Assembly (NCBI RefSeq): GCF_001425605.1
Contig: NZ_LMRG01000012.1
Coordinates: 519,518 to 583,517, forward strand
DNA from: Rhizobium sp. Leaf453
GTDB lineage: Bacteria > Pseudomonadota > Alphaproteobacteria > Rhizobiales > Rhizobiaceae
Length of the DNA stretch: 64,000 bases
Direction: 5' to 3'
The position numbers and the translations under genes are program-made. This document shows, in pieces, positions 44,141 to 54,091 of the stretch. The notes beneath the pieces are model-generated. The model was not told the origin of the DNA. It saw only the letters and a list, made by a program, of their open reading frames with translations, and made no database searches. The first letter of the stretch is position 1; each line of letters opens with the position of its first letter.

Positions 44141-44470
44141 ATGCGTTCACGCATAGGAATGCTGGCAACCGTCCTGTTGATGGCGGTCGCGGCAGGAGGG
44201 CAGGCCCAAGCCGCCGATTGCACCGTCGCTGATCCGACGGGCACGCCGCTCAATGTCCGCGCCGAACCCAAGGGGCGCATCCTGTCCGTGCTTGAAAACG
44301 GGATCGAGGTTCAGGTGACGGACGAGACCTGGATTGGCGGCAAGCGCTGGGTCCGGGTTTCCGCCGATGACAGCACGCGGGGCTGGGTCTTTGCGGACTA
44401 CCTAGATTGTGTAACGATGGAAAATTTGCAGAAATCAGCGCCGATGCGCCCGCGTATGGCTCCGCAGTGA
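44141..44470 (+). CDS. Exported SH3-like protein
   Basis: A 109-residue protein with a signal peptide (residues about 1-25, ending AQAA-D) and a bacterial SH3 domain (TPLNVRAEPKGRILSVLENGIEVQVTDETWIGGKRWVRVSADDSTRGWVFADYLD). GGAGG lies 7 nt before the ATG at 44141. It starts 45 nt after the kinase gene and may be co-transcribed. Such proteins bind cell-wall peptides or act as small periplasmic modules; the ligand is unknown. Confidence 0.82.
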   Translation: MRSRIGMLATVLLMAVAAGGQAQAADCTVADPTGTPLNVRAEPKGRILSVLENGIEVQVTDETWIGGKRWVRVSADDSTRGWVFADYLDCVTMENLQKSAPMRPRMAPQ

Positions 44471-44637
44471 CCGTTCGGAGCGGCTCAAGACGCCCTCTTT
44501 CCTTTTGATGATGGATGGTTTATAGGCAGCGCCAGCATCAGACCCCGCTCAGTGCGGACTTTTGCCTTCATGGCCGCAGCTAGACGACATCCCGGCTGCT
44601 GGCGACCCGAAATCCTAAACATTGAAAGGATGACACG

Positions 44638-44907
44638 ATGTCGATCACTGCAGAGCGCAAGGCTGCGCTTATCAAGGAATACGCAACCGTCGAAGGCGAC
44701 ACCGGTTCTCCGGAAGTCCAGGTTGCGATCCTCACCGAGCGGATCAACAACCTGACCGAACACTTCAAGGGCCACAAGAAGGACAACCACTCGCGTCGTG
44801 GCCTTCTGGCAATGGTTTCCAGCCGCCGTTCGCTTCTTGACTATCTTAAGAAGAAAGAAGAAGCGCGCTACACCAAGCTGATCACTGCTCTCGGCATTCG
44901 CCGCTAA
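44638..44907 (+). CDS. rpsO: 30S ribosomal protein S15
   Basis: An 89-residue protein ([72 protein letters not shown]...), complete and typical. S15 is a primary 16S rRNA-binding protein. AAAGGA lies before the ATG. The gene is followed by a long hairpin and then pnp, the conserved rpsO-pnp order in which pnp is often partly read through from rpsO. Confidence 0.97.
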   Translation: MSITAERKAALIKEYATVEGDTGSPEVQVAILTERINNLTEHFKGHKKDNHSRRGLLAMVSSRRSLLDYLKKKEEARYTKLITALGIRR

Positions 44908-45264
44908 AGCCTTAACCCGGCGGGTTTCTCGATCGAGAACCCGCCGGCTTGTTATTTGCGGGTCACACCGCCCATGCGCTTCCGGATGAGCCAGTCAGGC
45001 TCCCGCAGGCGAATACTCTAGCAGACCGGATGGGCCGGCTCTGCAGAACCAACCGATGACCTGTCATGGGGCAGGATTGCAGGATGCTTCGGCGCTTGCG
45101 CGTTCCACGCACCGAAAGCACCCGGCTTTCAGGATGCGCAGCGACCGCCGGCCGATTATGGAAGCCTCCCGTTGTCTTGCCCGTGATGTGTCATATCCGC
45201 GGATAGATTGCCGCCCGCGCCACACTGGCTGCGGCGCGGCATCGCCGCACACGAAGGACAAAAC
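44908..45264. other. rpsO-pnp intergenic region with two hairpins
   Basis: These 357 bp carry no gene. Near the left end is the rpsO terminator-like hairpin (44917-44947). The middle is featureless. Close to pnp, CCGCGCC (45215-45221) can pair with GGCGCGG (45233-45239), about 25 nt before the ATG. In E. coli the pnp leader forms an RNase III stem used for autoregulation; a similar role here is a guess. Confidence 0.5.
44917..44947 (+). terminator. Hairpin after rpsO
   Basis: CCGGCGGGTT (44917-44926) pairs perfectly with AACCCGCCGG (44938-44947); the loop TCTCGATCGAG is itself palindromic in part. CTTGTTATTT follows. It begins 10 nt after the rpsO stop and likely acts as terminator or attenuator. 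Confidence 0.75.
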
Positions 45265-47397
45265 ATGTTCGATACCCACACAGTCGAAATTGAATGGGCA
45301 GGCCGCCCGCTCAAGCTCGAAACCGGCAAGATCGCCCGTCAGGCTGACGGCGCCGTTCTCGCGACCTACGGCGAAACCGTCGTTCTCGCCACCGTCGTTT
45401 CGGCCAAGGCTCCGAAGCCGGGCCAGGACTTCTTCCCGCTGACCGTCAACTACCAGGAAAAGACCTACGCCGCCGGCAAGATCCCGGGTGGCTATTTCAA
45501 GCGCGAAGGCCGTCCGTCGGAAAAGGAAACGCTGGTTTCCCGCCTGATCGACCGTCCGATCCGCCCGCTGTTCCCGGAAGGCTACAAGAACGACACGCAG
45601 GTCGTCGTCACCGTTGTCCAGCATGACCTCGAAAACGATCCGGACATCCTGTCGATGGTTGCCGCTTCGGCTGCGCTGACGATCTCCGGCGTTCCCTTCA
45701 TGGGCCCGGTCGGTGCAGCGCGCGTCGGCTACATCAACGGCGAATACGTTCTCAACCCGCATCTCGACGAGATGGATGAGTCGGTTCTCGACCTCGTTGT
45801 CGCCGGCACCCAGGACGCCGTCCTGATGGTTGAATCGGAAGCCAAGGAACTCAACGAAGAAGTCATGCTCGGCGCCGTCATGTTCGGCCACAAGGGCTTC
45901 CAGCCGGTCATCGACGCGATCATCAAGCTCGCTGAAGTGGCTGCAAAGGAGCCGCGCGACTTCCAGCCGGAAGACCACTCGGAACTCGAAGCCGAAATGC
46001 TCGGCATCGCCGAAACCGAACTGCGCGCTGCCTACAAGATCACCCAGAAGGCTGACCGCTACGCCGCCGTCGACGCCGTCAAGGCCAAGGTGAAGGCACA
46101 CTTCTTCCCGGAAGGCGCAGAGCCGAAGCACACTGCCGAAGTCATCGGCGCCGTCTTCAAGCACCTGCAGGCCAAGATCGTCCGCTGGAACATCCTCGAC
46201 ACCAAGAGCCGTATCGACGGCCGCGACCTCGAGACGGTCCGCAAGATCGTATCGGAAGTCGGCATCCTGCCGCGCACCCATGGTTCGGCGCTCTTCACCC
46301 GCGGCGAAACGCAGGCGATCGTCGTTGCCACGCTGGGCACCGGCGAAGACGAGCAGTATGTCGACAGCCTGACCGGCATGTACAAGGAACGCTTCCTGCT
46401 GCATTACAACTTCCCGCCCTACTCGGTCGGTGAAACCGGTCGTATGGGCTCCCCGGGCCGCCGCGAAATCGGTCATGGCAAGCTCGCCTGGCGCGCCATC
46501 CGTCCGATGCTGCCGTCGGCCGAACAGTTCCCCTACACGCTGCGCGTCGTCTCCGAGATCACCGAGTCGAACGGCTCGTCCTCGATGGCCACGGTTTGCG
46601 GCACCTCGCTCGCTCTGATGGACGCCGGCGTTCCGCTGGCAAAGCCGGTTGCCGGTATTGCCATGGGCCTGATCCTCGAAGGTGAACGCTTCGCCGTTCT
46701 GTCCGACATCCTCGGCGACGAAGACCACCTTGGCGACATGGACTTCAAGGTCGCCGGCACCGCCGACGGCATCACCTCGCTGCAGATGGACATCAAGATC
46801 GCCGGTATCACCGAAGAGATCATGAAGGTCGCTCTCAGCCAGGCACAGGGTGGCCGCAAGCACATCCTCGGCGAAATGGCCAATGCCATCACCGAAGGCC
46901 GCTCGCAGCTCGGCGAATTTGCTCCGCGCATCGAAGTCATGAACATTCCGGTCGACAAGATCCGTGAAGTCATCGGCTCGGGCGGCAAGGTCATCCGCGA
47001 AATCGTTGAAAAGACCGGCGCCAAGATCAACATCGAAGACGATGGCACGATCAAGATCGCGTCGTCCTCCGGCAAGGAAATCGAGGCGGCCCGCAAGTGG
47101 ATCCACTCGATCGTTGCAGAGCCTGAAGTCGGCCAGATCTACGAAGGCACGGTCGTCAAGACCGCTGACTTCGGCGCTTTCGTCAACTTCTTCGGCCCGC
47201 GTGACGGTCTCGTCCACATCTCGCAGCTCGCTTCCGAGCGCGTTGCCAAGACCTCCGATGTCGTCAAGGAAGGCGACAAGGTCTGGGTCAAGCTGATGGG
47301 CTTCGATGAGCGCGGCAAGGTTCGCCTCTCCATGAAGGTTGTCGATCAGGCCACCGGCAAGGAACTCGCCAAGGGCGAAGGCGAAGCTGCTGAGTAA
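45265..47397 (+). CDS. pnp: Polyribonucleotide nucleotidyltransferase
   Basis: A 710-residue PNPase. The chain holds two RNase PH domains (first from about residue 10; second from about residue 310 with [20 protein letters not shown]), an alpha-helical linker, a KH domain ([34 protein letters not shown]) and an S1 domain ([33 protein letters not shown]). It degrades RNA 3' to 5' with phosphate and forms part of the degradosome. The ATG at 45265 starts [11 protein letters not shown]; a terminator follows. Confidence 0.97.
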   Translation: MFDTHTVEIEWAGRPLKLETGKIARQADGAVLATYGETVVLATVVSAKAPKPGQDFFPLTVNYQEKTYAAGKIPGGYFKREGRPSEKETLVSRLIDRPIRPLFPEGYKNDTQVVVTVVQHDLENDPDILSMVAASAALTISGVPFMGPVGAARVGYINGEYVLNPHLDEMDESVLDLVVAGTQDAVLMVESEAKELNEEVMLGAVMFGHKGFQPVIDAIIKLAEVAAKEPRDFQPEDHSELEAEMLGIAETELRAAYKITQKADRYAAVDAVKAKVKAHFFPEGAEPKHTAEVIGAVFKHLQAKIVRWNILDTKSRIDGRDLETVRKIVSEVGILPRTHGSALFTRGETQAIVVATLGTGEDEQYVDSLTGMYKERFLLHYNFPPYSVGETGRMGSPGRREIGHGKLAWRAIRPMLPSAEQFPYTLRVVSEITESNGSSSMATVCGTSLALMDAGVPLAKPVAGIAMGLILEGERFAVLSDILGDEDHLGDMDFKVAGTADGITSLQMDIKIAGITEEIMKVALSQAQGGRKHILGEMANAITEGRSQLGEFAPRIEVMNIPVDKIREVIGSGGKVIREIVEKTGAKINIEDDGTIKIASSSGKEIEAARKWIHSIVAEPEVGQIYEGTVVKTADFGAFVNFFGPRDGLVHISQLASERVAKTSDVVKEGDKVWVKLMGFDERGKVRLSMKVVDQATGKELAKGEGEAAE

Positions 47398-47421
47398 GCG
47401 CTCGGCCGTTTAACCGACTAC

Positions 47422-47454
47422 GGGCGCGGAGCGGATCGTTCCGCGCCCTTTCTT
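47422..47454 (+). terminator. Intrinsic terminator of pnp
   Basis: GGGCGCGGA (47422-47430) pairs with TCCGCGCCC (47440-47448), followed by TTTCTTATTT. It lies 25 bp after the pnp stop. Confidence 0.85.
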
Positions 47455-47476
47455 ATTTCCCGCTAGGACCACGACG

Positions 47477-48493
47477 ATGAGCCGCGACACGCTGAAGACC
47501 CTGTTCCATCCTTTCGAAACCGGCGTGATCCCGGCTCCGGCCGAAGGCGAGCGCGTGCTGTTCCTTGGCGCCGAGGCTGGCTACAGGCTGCCGGCGGAGT
47601 TTCTGGGTTCCATTGCCGCCGTCCAGGCTGCAAGGCCGCTACACAAGGCTCTGGAGGCCGCCAAGGCCCCGGTATCACCCACAGTCGAAGGCGACGACTA
47701 CGACGCGGCGCTGATCCTTTGCGGCAAGCATAAGGGCGAGAACGAGGACCGGATTGCCGAGGCGCTCAAGCGCGTCAAGATCGGCGGCCTGATCGTTGTC
47801 GCCGGTGGCAAGGACGACGGCATCCAGTCGCTGCGCAAGCGCGTCAACCAGCTTGGTTGGGGCGGCGACAGCATGCCGAAATATCACGGCATCGCATTCT
47901 GGTTCGGCCGACCGGAAGATGCGTCCGACGTGATCGCCAAATATTCGAAGAAGCCCGTTCGCGTCGAGGGCCGGTTCGACGCGGCACCCGGCATGTTCTC
48001 GCATGACCGGATCGATGCCGGTTCTGAACTGCTGGCCTCGCGCCTTCCCGACGATTTCAGCGGCCATGCCGCTGATTTTGGTGCCGGCTGGGGCTATCTG
48101 TCGGTGATGCTGGCCGAAAAGTCGCCGCGCCTGAAGGGTATCGATCTGTTCGAGGCAGACTATCACGCGCTTGAGGCCGCTCGTGGCAACCTCAAGGCCA
48201 ATTGTCCCAATGTCCCGACCCGCTTCTTCTGGCAGGACCTGACATCGGAAGAAACCCGCGACAAATACGACCTGATCATCATGAACCCGCCGTTCCATGA
48301 AACGCAGGCTGCCGATCCGGCGCTGGGTGCTGCGATGATCAAGGCGGCGGCGAAGGCGTTGAAGATCGGCGGTCGCTTGATGCTCGTCGCCAATCGCGGC
48401 CTGCCCTATGAGCCGGTTATGACCGAGACCTTCAAGGAATGGGGCGAGACCTGCCGCAACGCCCGTTTCAAGGTGCTCTGGGGCAAGCGCTGA
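47477..48493 (+). CDS. RsmC-like class I SAM-dependent methyltransferase
   Basis: A 338-residue protein with the two-domain layout of RsmC/RlmG: a degenerate N-terminal Rossmann half (DDYDAALILCGKHKGENEDRIAEAL) and a C-terminal active half with ADFGAGWGYLSVMLAEK and the amino-methylating motif NPPFHE. It likely methylates a guanine N2 in rRNA, such as G1207 of 16S rRNA. It starts downstream of the pnp terminator, close to other translation genes. The exact target base is inferred. Confidence 0.83.
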   Translation: MSRDTLKTLFHPFETGVIPAPAEGERVLFLGAEAGYRLPAEFLGSIAAVQAARPLHKALEAAKAPVSPTVEGDDYDAALILCGKHKGENEDRIAEALKRVKIGGLIVVAGGKDDGIQSLRKRVNQLGWGGDSMPKYHGIAFWFGRPEDASDVIAKYSKKPVRVEGRFDAAPGMFSHDRIDAGSELLASRLPDDFSGHAADFGAGWGYLSVMLAEKSPRLKGIDLFEADYHALEAARGNLKANCPNVPTRFFWQDLTSEETRDKYDLIIMNPPFHETQAADPALGAAMIKAAAKALKIGGRLMLVANRGLPYEPVMTETFKEWGETCRNARFKVLWGKR

Positions 48494-48588
48494 GCCGCTG
48501 CTTTTGCAATTGCTTTATCGGTGAAACAGGTACACGCTGAGGCTCTCGCAGCTGCGCGCCGTTGGGGGCGCGTCAATGGAGTGTGCCG

Positions 48589-48834
48589 ATGGTTTCAAGC
48601 TCTGGACACCGCCCGCCCGTGACCGAGGACGTCGCCGAGGCGATGATCAAGGATATCAAGAGCAGTGAGGGCAAGACGCCGACGTCGGAAGTGCCTCTGG
48701 CCTTCCAGACCGGTGCCGGCCGTCCACCCGTCGATCCCGTAGCGATCAACAATACCCGCAAGCAGATGACCCTGTTCGGCACCTTTGCCGTTGGGGTGCT
48801 GCTGGTCCTGCTGGTGGTCTGGTGGGCTGCCTAG
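48589..48834 (+). CDS. Small C-terminally anchored membrane protein
   Basis: An 81-residue protein with a soluble, Pro/Thr-rich part (RPPVTEDVAEAMIKDIKSSEGKTPTSEVPLAFQTGAGRPPVDP) and one C-terminal helix (MTLFGTFAVGVLLVLLVVWWAA). GGAG precedes the ATG at 48589. The function is unknown; it may be a tail-anchored accessory protein. It converges with the hicB-like gene, with 6 nt between the stops. Confidence 0.6.
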   Translation: MVSSSGHRPPVTEDVAEAMIKDIKSSEGKTPTSEVPLAFQTGAGRPPVDPVAINNTRKQMTLFGTFAVGVLLVLLVVWWAA

Positions 48835-48840
48835 GGCGTT

Positions 48841-49236
48841 TCAGGCCGCTTCGATTTCCTTGCGGGCGCAACTGGCAAGAAAGGCGGAACGCGTCAGCCC
48901 GCGCTCACGCGCGGCCGTATCGATGGCGTCCAGCATGCCCTTTTCAAAGGTGACATTCGCTCGCACGATCCGGGTATCGTCCTCTATGAAGGGAACCCGC
49001 ATCATGAAAGCACCATTCGCCAGTTCTTCGCGAACATCCGCGCGTTGCATGACGATGTCATGGGACGAGGGTACCGGCATGGGCCGGTCCTCAGCCCAGA
49101 GGCGTATGGCTTCGACCGCATTGGCGGTTAAATCCTCTTCGACATCCGCAGCCGAGAAGACATCGGGAAGATCGGGGAAAGTGACGCCGTAGGCGCTGTC
49201 GCTGTCCTTGTGAACGAGAGCGATGAAATGCTTCAT
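48841..49236 (-). CDS. hicB: HicB-like antitoxin
   Basis: A 131-residue antitoxin. The N-terminal HicB fold (MKHFIALVHKDSDSAYGVTFPDLPDVFSAADVEEDLTANAVEAIRLW) has the usual GVTFPDLP core, and the C-terminus (RIVRANVTFEKGMLDAIDTAARERGLTRSAFLASCARKEIEA) is a ribbon-helix-helix DNA-binding module. The ATG at 49236 lies two nt after the end of the hicA frame, the normal hicAB coupling. Its toxin gene contains an in-frame stop, so the antitoxin may have no functional partner. Confidence 0.88.
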   Translation of the reverse strand: MKHFIALVHKDSDSAYGVTFPDLPDVFSAADVEEDLTANAVEAIRLWAEDRPMPVPSSHDIVMQRADVREELANGAFMMRVPFIEDDTRIVRANVTFEKGMLDAIDTAARERGLTRSAFLASCARKEIEAA

Positions 49237-49238
49237 GG

Positions 49239-49421
49239 TCAAATCCATCCTGCCTGCTTTGCAATAGCGCGTGCGGTTCCAGTCGGCAGATCCTTTTTCG
49301 GATGAGGCACGATGATTGTCTTTGTGCCCTTGCGCAGCTTGTGGTGAGAGCCACTGATCGAGACAATCTCAAAGCCTTACGTTTTGAGCCGCTTTATGAT
49401 GGCCTTGCTATCCCGCTCCAT
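49239..49421 (-). pseudogene. hicA: hicA-like toxin gene with an in-frame stop
   Basis: Read from ATG (49419-49421) to TGA (49239-49241) the frame has 60 codons and matches HicA: MERDSKAIIKRLKT-stop-GFEIVSISGSHHKLRKG..., ending IAKQAGWI. Codon 15 is TAA (TTA on the plus strand at 49377-49379), where related HicA proteins have an acidic or small residue, so a GAA to TAA change is likely. The catalytic His in GSHHKLRKG lies after the stop. hicB follows after two nt. Reading through, reinitiation or a sequencing error cannot be excluded. Confidence 0.88.
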
Positions 49422-49504
49422 AAAATTGCATCCATAACTAGAGCGTCCAGTGCGCAATATAATACGCATTTAGCGTTAGTGCAATCTCAGCGCAGAGACA
49501 GGTT

Positions 49505-51391
49505 TTAAGCGTTCAAAGCCCGCTCGAACAACCGCGACAGCCGGTCGGCAAAGGCGCGGGGATCCTCCGGCTTGTCGCCGTCGAGGACACGGGCCTGGTC
49601 GAGCAGGAGTTGGACGGCGTCCGTGCGGAAGGCTTCGTTGCCGCCGGCGGCCAGTGCCGCGATCAGACTATGGCCTGGATTGATCTCCAGCACCGGTTTT
49701 GCCACCATATCCAGCCGGCCGGAGCCCTGCAGCAGCTTTTCGAGCTGGCGATCGTAGCCGCGTTCCGGCGCCACCAGGCAGACGGCGCTTTCTGTCAGGC
49801 GGTCGGAGGCGCGCACGTCTGAGACGGTGTCGCCAAGCGTCGTCTTGGCAAAGGCAATGAAATCGCTGACGACCTGTGTGGTTTCCGGTGTCGCCGCGGT
49901 TTCGCCGTCGGTCTTTGGCACCTGGGCAAGGTCGGCAGCGCCTTGGGTGATCGACTTGAACGGCTTGCCTTCGAAGTCGGACGCGGCCGTCACCCAGAAA
50001 CTGTCGACGGAATCCGTCAGCAACAGGACTTCAATCCCGCGCGCGCGAAAACCTTCGAGCTGCGGCGAGGCCTTCAGCCGATCGAGGTCGTCGCCGGCGA
50101 GATAGTAGATCGCCGCCTGCGCGTCCTTCATGTCCTTGACATAGTCGGCCAGCGTGCGGGTGGCTGTGTCGGATGCGGTCGTGCGGAAGCGCGACAGCGA
50201 CATCAACTGCGACCGGCGCTCGACATCGTCGTAGATGCCTTCCTTCAGCACTGCGCCAAAGGCGTCCCAGAGCTTGGCGAATGCATCCGCGTCGCTGTCG
50301 GCGAGCTTCTCGATGGCAGTCAGGATGCGGTTGGTCAGGCCCTTGCGGATGGCGGCAAGGATCGGGCTTTCCTGGATCATCTCGCGCGAGACGTTGAGCG
50401 GCAGGTCGGATGTGTCGACGAGGCCGCGCACGAAGCGCAGGTAGCGCGGCAGAAGCTCGGCGTCATCGGTTATGAAGACGCGCTTCACATAGAGCTTCAT
50501 ACGACCCTTGCCGCTCGGGTCGAACATATCCAGCGGCTTCGATTCCGGCACGAAGGCGAGACCGGTATATTCATGTCGTCCTTCGGCGCGGAAATGCACC
50601 GTCACCGCCGGCTCGTCGTAATGACCGGAAACGCCACGGTAGAAATCGGCGTATTCATCCTTGGTGATCTCGTTGCGGGATTTGGTCCAGAGTGCCGTGC
50701 CGTCGCCGATGCGCTCAGGCTCCGCGCCGGGCTTCTCGATCAGGTCGATCGGCACGGGAACATGGCCGGACTGATCCTTGACGATGCGCGAGACGTCCCA
50801 TTTAGACGTATAGTCCTTGGCATCCTCCATCAGGTGCAAGGTGATGCGGGTGCCGCGCGCCGGGGCATCAGTGAGATCGGCTTCCGAGACCGTGTAGCTT
50901 CCCTTGCCGTCCGACGACCAGGTCCAGGCCTCCTGGCTGCCGGCGCGACGCGAGACGACATCGACTGTCTCGGCCACCATGAAGGCGGAATAGAAGCCGA
51001 CGCCGAACTGGCCGATCAACTGGGCGCCTTCGCCCGCCTTTGCCGCCTCGACGCGCTCCATGAAGGCGCGTGTGCCGGAGCGAGCGATCGTGCCGAGTGC
51101 CTCGACCATGTCCTCGCGGCTCATGCCCATACCGTTGTCGGCGATGACAAGCCGGTTCGCATCGGAGTCCAGCGTGACCGTGATCAACGGCGTCGGATCG
51201 TTGGCCAGAAGCTCAGGCGTCGCGATCGCCTCGTAGCGCAGCTTTTCGCAGGCATCGGCCGCGTTGGAGATCAGTTCGCGGAGAAACACATCCTTATCGG
51301 AATAGACCGAGTGCACCATGAGGTGCAGCAGCCGCGCGACATCGGCTTCGAAAACATGATTTTCGACGGGTTTTTCAGCGGCATTGCTCAT
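49505..51391 (-). CDS. htpG: Chaperone HtpG (Hsp90)
   Basis: A 628-residue Hsp90. The N-terminal ATPase domain has FLRELISNAADACEKLRYEA, the lid region NGMGMSREDMVEALGTIARSGT and GQFGVGFYSAFMVAE; the middle domain has PLNVSREMIQESPILAAIRKGL; the C-terminal dimerisation domain is complete. It acts in the cytosol as an ATP-driven chaperone for stress and late folding steps. It is monocistronic. Confidence 0.97.
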   Translation of the reverse strand: MSNAAEKPVENHVFEADVARLLHLMVHSVYSDKDVFLRELISNAADACEKLRYEAIATPELLANDPTPLITVTLDSDANRLVIADNGMGMSREDMVEALGTIARSGTRAFMERVEAAKAGEGAQLIGQFGVGFYSAFMVAETVDVVSRRAGSQEAWTWSSDGKGSYTVSEADLTDAPARGTRITLHLMEDAKDYTSKWDVSRIVKDQSGHVPVPIDLIEKPGAEPERIGDGTALWTKSRNEITKDEYADFYRGVSGHYDEPAVTVHFRAEGRHEYTGLAFVPESKPLDMFDPSGKGRMKLYVKRVFITDDAELLPRYLRFVRGLVDTSDLPLNVSREMIQESPILAAIRKGLTNRILTAIEKLADSDADAFAKLWDAFGAVLKEGIYDDVERRSQLMSLSRFRTTASDTATRTLADYVKDMKDAQAAIYYLAGDDLDRLKASPQLEGFRARGIEVLLLTDSVDSFWVTAASDFEGKPFKSITQGAADLAQVPKTDGETAATPETTQVVSDFIAFAKTTLGDTVSDVRASDRLTESAVCLVAPERGYDRQLEKLLQGSGRLDMVAKPVLEINPGHSLIAALAAGGNEAFRTDAVQLLLDQARVLDGDKPEDPRAFADRLSRLFERALNA

Positions 51392-51492
51392 ACGGATCGG
51401 GCCTCAACGTGAATCTGGATGGTTTGCGCGCTCTGAACTGGCAAGCACAGATGCAAAATTCAAGAGGCACGAAAGGGCAGGCGGGTCGGAGC

Positions 51493-52299
51493 TTACTCCG
51501 AATCCGCCGAGCGCAGGGTGTCGAGTGCCGGCATCGAGGTGATATTGTAGCCGGAATCGACATAATGGATTTCGCCGGTGACGCCGCGCGACAGGCCGGA
51601 GAGCAGATAGAGTGCCGAGCTGCCGACGTCCTCGATTGTCACGGTGCGGCGCATCGGAGAATTCTTCTGCTGCCAGGACAGCATGGCGCGCGCATCGGAA
51701 ATGCCGGCGCCGGCAAGCGTGCGGATCGGCCCGGCCGAGATCGCGTTGACGCGGATACCGCGCGAACCGTAGTCGGAAGCGAGATAGCGCACAGAAGCCT
51801 CGAGCGCTGCCTTGGCAACGCCCATGACATTGTAGTTCGGCATGACGCGCACGGAGCCGCCATAGGTCAGCGTCAGCATCGTGCCGCCGTCTGTCATCAG
51901 GTCGGCCGCCCGCTTGGCTATCTCCGTGAAGGAGAAGCAGGAAATGACCATGGTCCGGCTGAAATTGTCACGCGAGGTATCGGCGTAAAGACCCTTCAGC
52001 TCATTCTTGTCGGAAAAGCCGATGGCGTGAACGATGAAGTCGAGCTTGCCCCACTTTTCCTTGAGCGTGTCGATGACGGCATCGACGGAGGCGATATCCT
52101 CGACATCGCAGGGCAGAAGAATATCGGAGCCGACCTCTGCAGCCAGCGGCTTGACGCGCTTGCCGAGCGCCTCGCCCTGGTAGGTGAAGGCCAGTTCCGC
52201 ACCCTGTGCCGCGACCGCCTGGGCGATGCCCCATGCGATCGAGTGGCTGTTGGCGACCCCCATGATGAGACCGCGTTTTCCGTTCATGATGCCGGTCAT
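51493..52299 (-). CDS. fabI: Enoyl-[acyl-carrier-protein] reductase (NADH) FabI
   Basis: A 268-residue SDR-type enoyl reductase. GVANSHSIAWGIAQAVAAQGAELAFTYQGE is the FabI cofactor-binding start; the catalytic residues are Tyr146 (LTLTYGG), Tyr156 and Lys163 (YNVMGVAK). It reduces trans-2-enoyl-ACP with NADH, the last step of each elongation cycle, and is the triclosan target in many bacteria. It starts 4 nt after fabB. Rhizobia often have two FabI-type enzymes; this one is in the fabA operon. Confidence 0.95.
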   Translation of the reverse strand: MTGIMNGKRGLIMGVANSHSIAWGIAQAVAAQGAELAFTYQGEALGKRVKPLAAEVGSDILLPCDVEDIASVDAVIDTLKEKWGKLDFIVHAIGFSDKNELKGLYADTSRDNFSRTMVISCFSFTEIAKRAADLMTDGGTMLTLTYGGSVRVMPNYNVMGVAKAALEASVRYLASDYGSRGIRVNAISAGPIRTLAGAGISDARAMLSWQQKNSPMRRTVTIEDVGSSALYLLSGLSRGVTGEIHYVDSGYNITSMPALDTLRSADSE

Positions 52300-52303
52300 G
52301 GTA

Positions 52304-53527
52304 TTATCCGTTGTAGCGCTGGAACACGAGCGTCGCGTTGGTGCCGCCGAAGCCGAACGAGTTGGAAAGCGCGGTATTGATCGTCGCATTGTCGATGCGC
52401 TTGCGAACGATCGGCACGCCGTCGAATTCCGGATCGAGTTCGGTGATATGGGCGCTTTCGCCGATGAAACCGGCCTGCATCATCAGGAGCGAGTAGATCG
52501 ATTCCTGCACGCCGGCTGCCCCCAGCGAGTGACCGGTCAGCGACTTGGTCGACTGGATATGCGGGATCTTGTCGCCGAAGACTTCGCGGATGGCGCCGAT
52601 TTCCTTCGAATCGCCAACCGGCGTCGATGTGCCGTGGGTGTTGACGTAGTCGACTTCGCCCTTCACCGTCGAGAGTGCCTGGCGCATGCAGCGGATGGCG
52701 CCTTCGCCCGAGGGAGCGACCATGTCGTAGCCATCGGAAGTCGCGCCATAGCCGGTGATTTCGGCGTAGATCTTGGCGCCGCGCGCCTTGGCGTGTTCCA
52801 GTTCTTCCAGAACCAGAACACCGGCGCCGCCGGCAATAACGAAACCGTCACGCGAAACGTCGTAGGCGCGCGAGGCGGTCGAGGGCGTGTCGTTGTACTT
52901 GGAGGACATGGCGCCCATGGCGTCGAACAGGTTCGACATGGTCCAGTCGAGGTCTTCATGGCCGCCGGCGAACATGACGTCCTGCTTGCCCCACTGGATC
53001 ATTTCCATGGCATTGCCGATGCAGTGCGCCGACGTGGAGCAGGCTGACGAGATCGAATAGTTGACGCCGTGGATCTTGAACCAGGTGGCAAGCGTCGCCG
53101 ATGCCGTCGAGGACATCGCCTTCGGTACGGCAAACGGGCCGATGCGCTTGGGCGAATTGTTCTTGATAGTGATCTCGGCCGCGTCGATCAGCGTGCGGGT
53201 GGACGGGCCGCCCGAACCCATGATGATGCCGGTGCGCTCGTTGCCGCCAACGTCCTTGTCCTCAAGACCGGAGTCGGCAATCGCCTGCTTCATCGCGACG
53301 TGGTTCCACATGCCGCCCTGCGACAGGAAGCGTGCGGCGCGGCGATCGACGAGTTCGGTCGTATCGATGTTGGGTGCGCCCCAGACCTGGCACTTGAAGC
53401 CGTGTTCGGCGAAATCGTTGGAAAACGAAATGCCGGACTTTGCCTCGCGCAGCGACGCCGTGACTTCCTGTGCGTCATTTCCGATGGAGGAAACGATACC
53501 CAGACCCGTGACAACAACCCGTCTCAT
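52304..53527 (-). CDS. fabB: Beta-ketoacyl-ACP synthase I (FabB type)
   Basis: A 407-residue condensing enzyme. The catalytic triad is Cys163 ([10 protein letters not shown]), His near residue 298 ([12 protein letters not shown]) and His near residue 333 ([12 protein letters not shown]). In the fabA-fabB-fabI order it is the synthase I that elongates unsaturated intermediates produced by FabA, giving cis-vaccenate. It follows fabA by 48 nt. Confidence 0.94.
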   Translation of the reverse strand: MRRVVVTGLGIVSSIGNDAQEVTASLREAKSGISFSNDFAEHGFKCQVWGAPNIDTTELVDRRAARFLSQGGMWNHVAMKQAIADSGLEDKDVGGNERTGIIMGSGGPSTRTLIDAAEITIKNNSPKRIGPFAVPKAMSSTASATLATWFKIHGVNYSISSACSTSAHCIGNAMEMIQWGKQDVMFAGGHEDLDWTMSNLFDAMGAMSSKYNDTPSTASRAYDVSRDGFVIAGGAGVLVLEELEHAKARGAKIYAEITGYGATSDGYDMVAPSGEGAIRCMRQALSTVKGEVDYVNTHGTSTPVGDSKEIGAIREVFGDKIPHIQSTKSLTGHSLGAAGVQESIYSLLMMQAGFIGESAHITELDPEFDGVPIVRKRIDNATINTALSNSFGFGGTNATLVFQRYNG

Positions 53528-53575
53528 GTCGATGACCTCTTCTTTTTTACTCTGAATACAGTTTCAAACTGCGGT

Positions 53576-54091
53576 TCAGGCTGTTTTTTCCTTCGACAAG
53601 CCGACGCGCAGGTCAGTTGCCTGGTAAATGGTCTCGCCGTCCGCCTTCAGCCAGCCGTCGGCCGTACCGAGAACGAGGCGTCCGCGCATGACGCGCTTGA
53701 AATCGATGCCATATTCGAGAAGCTTGGTTTCGGGGCGAACCATGCCCTTGAACTTCACTTCGCCGGTGGACAGCGCCATGCCGCGGCCCGGCTCGCCGAG
53801 CCAACCGAGGAAGAAGCCCGTCAGCTGCCACATGCCGTCGAGACCAAGGCAGCCCGGCATGATCGGGTTACCCTGGAAATGGCAGGGGAAATACCAGTCG
53901 TCCGGCTTCACGTCGTATTCGGCGCGGATATAGCCCTTGTCGAAGGCGCCGCCGGTTTCGGAAATGTCGGTGATGCGATGAACCATCAGCATCGGGGGCA
54001 GGGGAAGCTGGGCATTGCCCGGGCCAAACAGTTCGCCGCGACCACAGGTCAGGATCTCTTCATAGTTGAAGCTGGATTGTCTGGTCGTCAT
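53576..54091 (-). CDS. fabA: 3-hydroxydecanoyl-[acyl-carrier-protein] dehydratase/isomerase
   Basis: A 171-residue hot-dog fold enzyme. His71 in [16 protein letters not shown] and Asp85 in LGLDGMWQL form the catalytic dyad of FabA. It dehydrates beta-hydroxyacyl-ACP and isomerises trans-2- to cis-3-decenoyl-ACP, the branch point to unsaturated fatty acids. First gene of the fabA-fabB-fabI operon and divergent from irr, as is usual in rhizobia. Confidence 0.96.
   Translation of the reverse strand: MTTRQSSFNYEEILTCGRGELFGPGNAQLPLPPMLMVHRITDISETGGAFDKGYIRAEYDVKPDDWYFPCHFQGNPIMPGCLGLDGMWQLTGFFLGWLGEPGRGMALSTGEVKFKGMVRPETKLLEYGIDFKRVMRGRLVLGTADGWLKADGETIYQATDLRVGLSKEKTA

Noticed and set aside
45064-47217. 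A 700-codon open frame antisense to pnp
   Set aside because: It mirrors the pnp codons on the other strand in a GC-rich gene with strong third-position bias. The peptide is Asp- and Gly-rich without a domain, and pnp is certain.
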